Part shown: piece after piece, positions 51,743 to 58,453 of the stretch
Layout: each line of letters begins with the position of its first letter
Numbering within the stretch: position 1 is the stretch's first letter
DNA from: Streptomyces geranii
Lineage (GTDB): Bacteria > Actinomycetota > Actinomycetes > Streptomycetales > Streptomycetaceae
NCBI RefSeq assembly: GCF_002954775.1
Contig: NZ_PJME01000010.1
Coordinates: 124,001-188,000 of the forward strand
Reading direction: 5' to 3'
Length of the DNA: 64,000 bases
Notes under the pieces: generated by a model
What the model was told of the DNA's origin: nothing
The model's database searches: none
What the model saw: the letters and a program-made list of their open reading frames with translations, nothing else
Made by a program: the position numbers and the translations under genes

Positions 51743-52150
51743 TCTGGGCCTCCGGTTGTGGTCAGCGGCATGTGCGAATCCGTGCGGTCCTGGGACATGC
51801 CAGCAGACCGGGCGAGATCGCCGCAAGGGCTAACCTGTGCCGTGGTGCCGGACAGAATGTTCTCCAGAATTTACGGTCCGGCCCCGAGAAGCCCCGCAAG
51901 CTGTGCGTACCCGCGCTTGTGATGCCGTGAGCCGATTCCTGCGGCCGGATTGTTTCCTCTGGTTTCCGGACAAGGTTGAATCAACCATCACGAGTTCTGG
52001 ACCAATGGCTTCCCAACCCGCCATCCTGCCGTTTGGTGTCCGGAGGAGCGGCTCGGTCCGATTGAATCCCGGCCCATTGAATTTCGATCATCCACGGAAG
52101 AAAACGGGAGACAGGCGAAGACCGAACCGGCGGGCGTCGAGGAGGGGAAT
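51743..52150. promoter_or_regulatory. 408-bp divergent promoter region of the PKS operon and its regulator
   Basis: Separates the ACP gene (minus) from the TTA-containing regulator (plus). It is noticeably lower in G+C than the coding DNA (for example ggattgtttcctctggtttc and attgaatttcgatc). The plus-strand end carries GGAGGGG before the regulator. Both operon and regulator promoters must lie here. I could not fix -35/-10 boxes or a convincing palindrome by eye. Confidence 0.55.
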
Positions 52151-52153
52151 GTG

Positions 52154-52804
52154 ATGGGACGTCGAAAAGCGGATCTTACGGAGTCGGCCCCGTACTTCGA
52201 GTTGGCGCGATGGCTGCGGTCGCTGCGGGAGCGTGCCGGGCTCACCTATCGCGAGATGGCCGACCGCGCGGGGCGGCCGGGCTGCTCGGCGGTGACCCTT
52301 TCGCGGGCCGACAGCGGGAGCGTGCTGCCCAAGTGCGCGGTGGTGGAGGTGTACGCGGTGGTGTGCGGGGCGGCGGAGCACGAGGCGCGGAGCAGGTGGG
52401 AGAAGACGGCGACGTCGGCGGGCCCGAGGGACCGCGGCGAGGCCTCCGTCCTGTCGGTGCCGCGCCGGGGCCGGGGCCGACGCCTCGAACTGGTCTACGA
52501 GCCCGCGCACTTACTGGAGGCGATGCACCGCCTGCGCCACGACGCCGGCCACCCGTCCCTGCGCGAACTCCAGGACCGGGCCACCGACTCCGGCTTCGGC
52601 CCCCTCCCCCGCAGCACCCTGGCAGACGTCCTGTCAGGCCTGCGCCTCCCGTCGGAGGCCCTACTGATCTCCTACGCCCTGGCCTGCGGCCAGCCCGGCC
52701 ACCGCATACACGCCTGGCGGGCGGCTTGGGGGAGGGTGCGGAGGGGGGATGGGGGGTTGCGGGGGGTGGGGGTGCAGGGGGTGGTGGATCGGTTGGCGGG
52801 GTGA
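52154..52804 (+). CDS. HTH (XRE-like) regulator with a TTA codon, beside the PKS operon
   Basis: DNA-binding protein of 216 aa. The HTH lies near the N-terminus: WLRSLRERAGLTYREMADRA, then CSAVTLSRADSGSVLP and VVEVYAVVCGAAEHEA. A second similar segment follows (AMHRLRHDAGHPSLRELQDR, STLADVLSGLRLPSEALL), so two HTH-like units may be present. Codon 120 is TTA (52511-52513), the leucine codon read only by the bldA tRNA, which typically links expression to development. ATG 52154 follows GGAGGGG; GTG 52151 is in frame. Placement suggests it controls the divergent operon. Confidence 0.82.
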   Translation: MGRRKADLTESAPYFELARWLRSLRERAGLTYREMADRAGRPGCSAVTLSRADSGSVLPKCAVVEVYAVVCGAAEHEARSRWEKTATSAGPRDRGEASVLSVPRRGRGRRLELVYEPAHLLEAMHRLRHDAGHPSLRELQDRATDSGFGPLPRSTLADVLSGLRLPSEALLISYALACGQPGHRIHAWRAAWGRVRRGDGGLRGVGVQGVVDRLAG

Positions 52805-52942
52805 CCGGCAGCGCTGGTCAGGGGCTGGGGCCCCGGGCTCGGCGGGCGCCAAGGGGCTTGCGTGGCCTGAGGGTTGGCGGGGCTCGGTCGGCGTCAAGCC
52901 CCCTGCGCGCAGCCCCCGTCAACCCTCCCCTCCCAGCCCCCG

Positions 52943-53605
52943 TCAAGCCACCGACGTCGTCGTCCCCGGTGCCGTCGGGTCGGTCGGTCGGGCCGTCGCG
53001 TTCAGGCCGCCCAGTAGCAGGGCCGTGAAGCGCTGGGCCCAAGAGGTGTCCACCTGTTCCGCGCTGATCAGGGTGCGGTGTACCACCGAGCCCGCCACCA
53101 CGTCGAAGATCAGGTCCGCGTTCTTGGACGCCGTCTCCTGGTCCGGCTCCGGGGGGAGTTCGCCGCGGGCCTGGGCGCGGGAGCGGCCCTCCAGGACCAG
53201 GCGCTTCTGGCGGTCGACGATCGAGTCGCGGATGCGTTCGCGCAGGGCGTCGTCGACCGTCGACTCGGCCAGTACGGCCATCAGTCCGCTCTTGGCCTCC
53301 GGGCGGGCCAGGATCGTCGCGAACTGGAGGACGACGCCCTCGATGTCGGCGGCGAGGCTGCCGCGGTCGGGCAGCTCCAGCTCGTCGAACAACTCCGCCA
53401 CCGCGTCGACCACCAGCTCGTTCTTGCCGGGCCAGCGGCGGTAGAGGGTCGTCTTCGCCACCCCCGCGCGGGTCGCCACGTCCCCCAACGTCAGCTTGGA
53501 CCAGCCGAGTTCCACCAGCGCGGCCCGGGTCGCCGCCAGGATCGCGGTGTCCGCGGCGACGCTACGGGGACGCCCCGTACGACCTGCGGGGGTGCGGCTC
53601 TGCAT
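52943..53605 (-). CDS. TetR-family transcriptional regulator
   Basis: Repressor-type protein of 220 aa. The N-terminal HTH is AAFAATRAALVELGWSKLTL-like with GDVATRAGVAKTTLYRRWPG and KNELVVDAV. The C-terminal ligand domain (TetR_C family) contains AVLAESTVDDALRERIRDSI and ALLLGGLNATARP. Start ATG 53605. It is divergent from the thioredoxin gene 193 bp away. The ligand is unknown. Confidence 0.92.
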   Translation of the reverse strand: MQSRTPAGRTGRPRSVAADTAILAATRAALVELGWSKLTLGDVATRAGVAKTTLYRRWPGKNELVVDAVAELFDELELPDRGSLAADIEGVVLQFATILARPEAKSGLMAVLAESTVDDALRERIRDSIVDRQKRLVLEGRSRAQARGELPPEPDQETASKNADLIFDVVAGSVVHRTLISAEQVDTSWAQRFTALLLGGLNATARPTDPTAPGTTTSVA

Positions 53606-53797
53606 GGCATGACCATAACCGGCCGTTTCCGATCCGCTCCTTCCCGAGCGGTGGTGAGGCAGATCACTGGGTATTGCTTCACAGGGGGCCACCGCTGCCG
53701 TTACGCTACGACCCGTAGCGAAAGCCGTGTCCACCGACCGGGACAGCTTTTCACTACGCCTTTCACATGTGCGCGCGGGACGGGGGAGGATAGACGC

Positions 53798-54778
53798 ATG
53801 CAGCCACGGAACATGTCCATGAGCGGAGTCGTCGACCTCGCCGCGGTGAAGGCGGCCCAGGAGGCCAAGTCGAAGGCGGAGCAGGCTCGTGCCGAAGCCG
53901 CCCGGCAGGGTGGCGGAGGTGCCGTCTCCCCGGCCGACCTCGTCATCGACGTCGACGAGGCCGGGTTCGAACTCGATGTCCTGCAGCGCTCCACCGAGGT
54001 GCCCGTCGTCATCGACTTCTGGGCCGAGTGGTGCGAGCCCTGCAAGCAGCTGAGCCCCGTCCTGGAGCGGCTGGCCGTCGAGTACAACGGCCGCTTCGTC
54101 CTCGCCAAGATCGATGTCGACGCCAACCAGATGCTGATGCAGCAGTTCGGCATCCAGGGAATCCCGGCCGTCTTCGCCGTCGTAGCCGGGCAGGCCCTGC
54201 CCCTCTTCCAGGGCGCCGCGGGCGAGGCGCAGATCCGGCAGACCCTCGACCAGCTGGTCCAGGTCGCCGAGCAGCGCTTCGGCCTCACCGGCCTGGTCGT
54301 CGACGCGGAGGCCGAACCCGGCGACCGGCAGGCCCCCGACCCCCAGACGATCCCGGCCGGCCCGTACGACGCGCTGCTCGAAGCCGCCGTACAGGCCCTG
54401 GACGCGGGGGACTTCGGCGGGGCGGTGCAGGCGTACAAGAACGTACTGGGCGACGACCCCGGCAACACGGAGGCCAAACTCGGCCTCGTGCAGGCGGAGT
54501 TGCTCCAGCGCGTGCAGGATCTCGACCCGCAGCAGGTGCGCAGGGACGCCGCCGAGAAGCCCAAGGACGCGGCGGCGCAGATCGCCGCGGCCGACCTGGA
54601 CCTGGTGGGCGGCCATGTCGAGGACGCCTTCGGGCGGCTCACCGAGACGGTCGCGCGTACGGCGGGCGACGACCGGGACGCCGTACGGCTGCGGCTGCTG
54701 GAGCTGTTCGAGGTTGTCGGCGCGGACGACCCCCGGGTCCTGGTGGCCCGGCGGGCGCTGGCGCGGGCGTTGTTCTGA
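53798..54778 (+). CDS. YbbN-like thioredoxin with TPR-type tail
   Basis: Cytoplasmic protein of 326 aa. An N-terminal ~45-residue Ala/Lys-rich segment leads to a thioredoxin domain with active site VIDFWAEWCEPCKQLSPVLE, then IDVDANQMLMQQFGIQGIPA with the cis-Pro. The CEPC site is an uncommon variant of CGPC, expected to shift redox potential. From about 190 a helical TPR-like tail follows (YDALLEAAVQALDAGDFGGA, YKNVLGDDPGNTEAKLGLVQ). This matches YbbN/CnoX co-chaperone-type proteins. ATG 53798 follows GGGGGAGGA. A hairpin 120 bp downstream probably terminates it. Confidence 0.92.
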   Translation: MQPRNMSMSGVVDLAAVKAAQEAKSKAEQARAEAARQGGGGAVSPADLVIDVDEAGFELDVLQRSTEVPVVIDFWAEWCEPCKQLSPVLERLAVEYNGRFVLAKIDVDANQMLMQQFGIQGIPAVFAVVAGQALPLFQGAAGEAQIRQTLDQLVQVAEQRFGLTGLVVDAEAEPGDRQAPDPQTIPAGPYDALLEAAVQALDAGDFGGAVQAYKNVLGDDPGNTEAKLGLVQAELLQRVQDLDPQQVRRDAAEKPKDAAAQIAAADLDLVGGHVEDAFGRLTETVARTAGDDRDAVRLRLLELFEVVGADDPRVLVARRALARALF

Positions 54779-54899
54779 CCGGTCGGTCGGGCAGCCGGTC
54801 GGGCGGCGGCGGAGGTGCCGTCCGATCAGTGGTCTGACCTGTCGCTAAACATCGCGACGGGTGTTGCCCAGGTGAAGAATTTGCCGATCGAGTGCTCAT

Positions 54900-54937
54900 G
54901 CGGTCGCGCTTTACCAAATCTTGGTAATCGCGACCGC
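54900..54937. terminator. Extended hairpin downstream of the thioredoxin gene
   Basis: Outer 9-bp stem gcggtcgcg (54900-54908) with cgcgaccgc (54929-54937). An inner 7-bp stem ttaccaa (54911-54917) with ttggtaa (54921-54927) surrounds a 3-nt loop, separated by a small 2/1-nt internal loop. It may end the thioredoxin transcript, although its position 120 bp downstream and palindromic core could also make it a protein site. Confidence 0.6.
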
Positions 54938-54939
54938 TG

Positions 54940-54952
54940 TTACTTGGAGTAA
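54940..54952. promoter_or_regulatory. Palindrome TTACT-N3-AGTAA
   Basis: ttact tgg agtaa, directly after the hairpin. It resembles the second palindrome 115 bp downstream and the general form of TetR-family operators in actinomycetes. The TetR gene at 52943-53605 is a nearby candidate binder, which is speculative. Confidence 0.45.
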
Positions 54953-55066
54953 GTCAGAGGCGTCGCACTGTCGGGTTTGGGGCGAGAAGTGGATGGTTTG
55001 TCACCCCCTCGAAGGACACCCAGCGTTGTCGAGTGACACCCGCGGGTCGCCGCTCGGTTATCTGCC

Positions 55067-55084
55067 CGTTACTAGCCAGTAACG
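55067..55084. promoter_or_regulatory. Palindrome CGTTACT-N4-AGTAACG
   Basis: Perfect 7-bp arms (cgttact 55067-55073, agtaacg 55078-55084) around agcc, about 375 bp before the DUF6230 gene. Probably an operator. With the related palindrome at 54940 it suggests two sites for one dimeric regulator. Confidence 0.55.
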
Positions 55085-55460
55085 AACCCCCTTGTGCGGG
55101 CGGCGAGAATGCACCACGATCGGCGACGCTCGGTCCTATCCCGTACCCCGACAGCCAGTCGGCCGGACGGGAGTTGTTGGGTCCCCACCGGGCAGAGTCG
55201 GCGGCAGTGGCGCCGGCTCTCGGGCAGGGGGGTCTTCGCCTTCCGGTGGAGCCTGTCCGGCAAGGTTGTGCGTGATGTGTGTCAGGCGCGACCAGTGGTT
55301 GTCGCTCGGGGGTGATCGCCGGTGATTCGGGCGCTGTTCGCGCCGTCGAGCGCGGGCGCTCTCCTTACCGAGGACGTAGCACTTCTCCCATCCCTGCCCG
55401 GCTGAGCCGCCGTCATGGGGCAGTCAGGGCCAGGAGATGTACGTCCGAGAAGGAGGAAAT

Positions 55461-56096
55461 ATGGAGTCCCAAGTGCGTGGCGGGACCAGATGGAAGCGCT
55501 TCGCTGTGGTGATGGTGCCCAGCGTCGCCGCTACGGCATGTATAGGTGTCGCCCTCGCGCAGGGTGCTCTCGCCGCTTCGTTCAGTGTGTCCGGCCAGGA
55601 CTTCAAGGTCACGGCGGATCTGCTCGAAGGCAAGGGGTTCTCACAGTACGGCGCGGTTGACGTCGGTCCCGGCGGGAAGATCAACCCCGTCGCGGTCTCG
55701 GCGTTCAACTCCGCCGACATCACCAACATGTGCCAGTCCGTGGTCACGCCGAACATCCCGGTCCTCGGATCGGTCACCCTCCGGCTGGAAGCCGGCGGGG
55801 GCGCGACCCCGGTCAAGGCCGAGAACCTGTACATCGACGTCTCGGACCTCGAGGCCGATGCGGTGTTCAGCAACATCGACATCGGTGTGGCCGCCGGTTC
55901 CATCACCAAGGGACCGAAGGTCAAGACGGAGGAGCTGGAGTCCGGTCGGGCCAGCAAGGCCGGGTTCGCCCAGCAGGCCGACTCCGCGACGCTCACCGGC
56001 GTGAAGCAGACGGCGTGGGCCACCACCGCCGGAACCTTCAAGCTCAGTGGTCTCTCGATGAAGCTGTCGAAGGGCACCGACGCCGAGTGCTACTAG
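55461..56096 (+). CDS. DUF6230 secreted/envelope protein
   Basis: Exported protein of 211 aa. The signal sequence FAVVMVPSVAATACIGVALA ends near residue 38 (AAS). The mature part begins FSVSGQDFKVTADLLEGKGF and reads SQYGAVDVG, ITNMCQSVVTPNIPVLGSVT and SNIDIGVAAGSITKGPKVKT, ending LSKGTDAECY. One Cys in each of TNMCQ and DAECY could form a disulphide. Older labels call the family cholesterol esterase, but no Ser hydrolase motif is visible. ATG 55461 follows AAGGAGGA. It is the first of three envelope genes. Confidence 0.9.
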   Translation: MESQVRGGTRWKRFAVVMVPSVAATACIGVALAQGALAASFSVSGQDFKVTADLLEGKGFSQYGAVDVGPGGKINPVAVSAFNSADITNMCQSVVTPNIPVLGSVTLRLEAGGGATPVKAENLYIDVSDLEADAVFSNIDIGVAAGSITKGPKVKTEELESGRASKAGFAQQADSATLTGVKQTAWATTAGTFKLSGLSMKLSKGTDAECY

Positions 56097-56108
56097 GCAC
56101 TCAGTGAA

Positions 56109-56134
56109 GGGCGGGGCCCGATGGTGCCCCGCCC
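56109..56134 (+). terminator. Hairpin between DUF6230 and DUF6114 genes
   Basis: A 9-bp stem (gggcggggc 56109-56117 with gccccgccc 56126-56134) starts 13 bp after the DUF6230 stop. It may terminate part of the transcripts so that the first gene is expressed more strongly than the next two. Confidence 0.65.
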
Positions 56135-56198
56135 GTTCGCTCTCCCAAACACGCAACAACACTCATCACGGCAACACCGCTCCAGGGAGCTGTTTTCC

Positions 56199-56831
56199 AT
56201 GAACGCCGAGTCGCCCGCGCAGGACGAGCACTATCTTCGCGTCTTCAAGCGGAAGTTCCGCGACTGGCGGGGCGCCCGTCCGTTCTGGGCAGGGCTGCTG
56301 GTCCTCCTCGGTGGCTTCCCGATCATGTACTTCCCGTACTTCGACCTCAAAATCGGCAGTCTGACGATGGCGATGTCGACGACGGCCGGCGCCGGGTCAC
56401 TGATCATCGGCGTGCTGCTCGTCGTACTCGGAATCAGCCTCTGGTTCCAGAAGCACGTACGGACCTTCGCCGGGACCGCCGCGATCCTGCTGGCCCTGGT
56501 GTCCCTTCCGGTCTCCAACTTCGGCGGGTTCCTCATGGGCTTCCTGCTGTCGATGATCGGCGGAGCGCTGGCCATCGCCTGGGCGCCGGGCGAGCCGGAG
56601 TCGAAGTACGGAGAGCCCGCGAAGCCGGCGGGCCAGAGCACGGACGCCGACCCCACCGTTGCGGCCCCTGTGGCCCCCGAGACCCCTGTGGCGGCCGAGG
56701 CCGCCGGCGGAGCGGACTCGGACCCGGTGGCGGAGTCGGGCGCACTGAACATGAGCAAGTCGGACGAGCCGAACGATCTGTCAGGAACGAGCCCGGTGAA
56801 CGGGGCGAACGGGAGGCACAGTGCCGGCTGA
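56199..56831 (+). CDS. DUF6114 integral membrane protein
   Basis: Membrane protein of 210 aa. It has four hydrophobic helices: FWAGLLVLLGGFPIMYFPYF, AGSLIIGVLLVVLGISLWFQ, TAAILLALVSLPVSNFGGFL and MGFLLSMIGGALAIAWAPG. The C-terminal ~75 residues are soluble and rich in Pro, Ala and Glu (VAAPVAPETPVAAEAAGGAD). ATG 56199 with GGGAGC upstream. Its stop overlaps the start of the following gene by 11 nt. The DUF6230-DUF6114 pairing is common in Streptomyces and points to one envelope complex of unknown function. Confidence 0.88.
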   Translation: MNAESPAQDEHYLRVFKRKFRDWRGARPFWAGLLVLLGGFPIMYFPYFDLKIGSLTMAMSTTAGAGSLIIGVLLVVLGISLWFQKHVRTFAGTAAILLALVSLPVSNFGGFLMGFLLSMIGGALAIAWAPGEPESKYGEPAKPAGQSTDADPTVAAPVAPETPVAAEAAGGADSDPVAESGALNMSKSDEPNDLSGTSPVNGANGRHSAG

Positions 56832-58176
56832 CGAGGTGACCCACGGGACCGATGTGGACGGGTCCCGAGGGAGAACCGGGCCGCGGCACGCGGCCCCGAG
56901 GAAGCCGCTGTTCACCAGGTTCCACATGCCGGCCGGAAAGGCGATAGCCCTGGCGGCGATGCCTACCGCGGTGCTGATGGGCATGGGGTTCACGCCGACC
57001 CTCGCCAACGCCGACGACCAGCCGACGACGAACAGTCAGAAGGCCGAGGAGTACAAGGACTGCGTCGCGGCGATGGCGGAGGACGCCTCGGCGTCGGCCG
57101 ACCCGTCGGAGACCGCCACCGAGAGCTCCTCCGGCGAGGACGAGGCGACGGCGACCCCGTCGGCCTCCGCCACGGACTCCGGCTCGACGCCGAGCGACTC
57201 CTCCTCGTCGGATTCAGGTTCCGACGACGGGGCGACGCCGACCCCGACGCCCTCCGCGAGCAAGACGACGTCCAGCGGTGACACCGGCGGCGACAGCGAC
57301 ACGGCCACGCCCACCCCCTCGGCGAGCGCGAGCGCCACCGAGGAGAGCGGCAACCTGCTGGAGACCATCGGCGACGCGATCGTGGACATCTTCACGGGCG
57401 GCGACGAATCGTCGAGCGACTCGACGTCCACGACGACCACCTCCACGGAGTCGACGGAGACCAGCGAGCCGACCGCCACCCCGACGCCGACCGCGTCGGC
57501 GGCGCCGGCCGCGGAGACGCCCGAGAAGGACACGACCGACACCACCACGGTGAAGGACACGACGCCGAAGGTCACCGAGGTCCTCAAGGACACCACCGAC
57601 ACGGCGGCCAAGGCGACGGAGACGACCACGGAGGCCGCCGAGGCGGCGGCCGACGAGGCCACCGCCTCCCCGACCCCCTCGGCGAGTTCGACGACCGACG
57701 TGGACGACTGCCCGGTCGCCACGGAGGACCTCGGCGGCGTCGACAACACCATCCGGCTGCCCGACAAGCCGTGGACCCTCCAGGCCAGCTCGCTGCTGCT
57801 CAAGGGCGCGGACTACCAGGGCATCGTGAAGGTGCGCACCGCCGACGGCACGGTCAAGGACGTCCTGAAGTACGTGATCTCCGACGGCACGGACATCGGC
57901 GACCTGCACCAGCTGGTCACCGACGACACCTCGGGCAAGACCTACCACGTGCAGGCGGCCAAGGGCTCGACGTCCACGATCACCAACGGCAAGACGGTCA
58001 TGTACACGGAGAGCATCTCGGGCAATCTGTTCGGCCTGATACCGGTGACGTTCAGCCCGAAGAGCCCGCCGCCCCTGAACATCCCGCTGATCTACTTCAC
58101 GAACGTGAAGGTCACGCAGGCGGGCCAGTTCGGCGGCACGCTGAAGGTTCCCGGCCTGCACCAGTTCACGACCTGA
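56821..58176 (+). CDS. Secreted Ser/Thr-rich protein of the DUF6230/DUF6114 operon
   Basis: Exported protein of 451 aa. An atypical N-terminus (~40 hydrophilic residues) precedes the hydrophobic segment AIALAAMPTAVLMGMGFTPT, probably a signal peptide ending near ANA. A low-complexity stalk of ~200 residues follows (SASATDSGSTPSDSSSSDSG, TSTTTTSTESTETSEPTATP, KDTTDTTTVKDTTPK). The folded C-terminal domain (about 290-451) reads CPVATEDLGGVDNTIRLPDK, ASSLLLKGADYQGIVKVRTA and NIPLIYFTNVKVTQAGQFGG. GTG 56821. The stalk suggests wall spanning; the function is unknown. Confidence 0.85.
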   Translation: MPADEVTHGTDVDGSRGRTGPRHAAPRKPLFTRFHMPAGKAIALAAMPTAVLMGMGFTPTLANADDQPTTNSQKAEEYKDCVAAMAEDASASADPSETATESSSGEDEATATPSASATDSGSTPSDSSSSDSGSDDGATPTPTPSASKTTSSGDTGGDSDTATPTPSASASATEESGNLLETIGDAIVDIFTGGDESSSDSTSTTTTSTESTETSEPTATPTPTASAAPAAETPEKDTTDTTTVKDTTPKVTEVLKDTTDTAAKATETTTEAAEAAADEATASPTPSASSTTDVDDCPVATEDLGGVDNTIRLPDKPWTLQASSLLLKGADYQGIVKVRTADGTVKDVLKYVISDGTDIGDLHQLVTDDTSGKTYHVQAAKGSTSTITNGKTVMYTESISGNLFGLIPVTFSPKSPPPLNIPLIYFTNVKVTQAGQFGGTLKVPGLHQFTT

Positions 58177-58212
58177 CCCCTCGGAAGTCCCGTTCGGGAG
58201 CCGCACCGAGGC

Positions 58213-58254
58213 CTGTGGCCCGGCCCGCCGCCGTTTGGCGGGGCCGGGCCACAG
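58213..58254 (+). terminator. Terminator of the envelope operon
   Basis: Left arm ctgtggcccggccc (58213-58226) pairs with gggccgggccacag (58241-58254). An inner cgcc/ggcg stem surrounds a gttt loop, with a 2-nt bulge. It begins 37 bp after the stop of the Ser/Thr-rich gene. Confidence 0.85.
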
Positions 58255-58453
58255 GGCTGTGCGGGAGGAGGAGGGCGGGGGGCGCGTGTTGACCGCATGC
58301 GCACAGAGACGGGGGTCTCAGAGCTTCCTGACTTTTTCCTTCGCGGCAGGCCGCCGGTGACACCACCGGCCGGCTGTGGCCGGGTGTTCGTCGTGCTTTC
58401 TTCCTGCCGGACGAGACCGATCTTCCGGACCGACCATCCAGGCAGGCATCGAC

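Larger units (their letters stand above)
54779..55460. other. 682-bp regulatory intergenic region
   Basis: Between the thioredoxin gene and the envelope operon. It holds a large hairpin (54900-54937), two TTACT-AGTAA palindromes (54940-54952, 55067-55084), and GC-rich DNA with only chance ORFs to 55440. The envelope operon's ribosome binding site AAGGAGGA ends at 55458. No protein-coding gene is convincing. Confidence 0.6.

Noticed and set aside
52800..52942. Possible short gene between the TTA regulator and the TetR gene
   Set aside because: Only a 140-bp GC-rich spacer; frames through it are continuations or antisense of neighbours.
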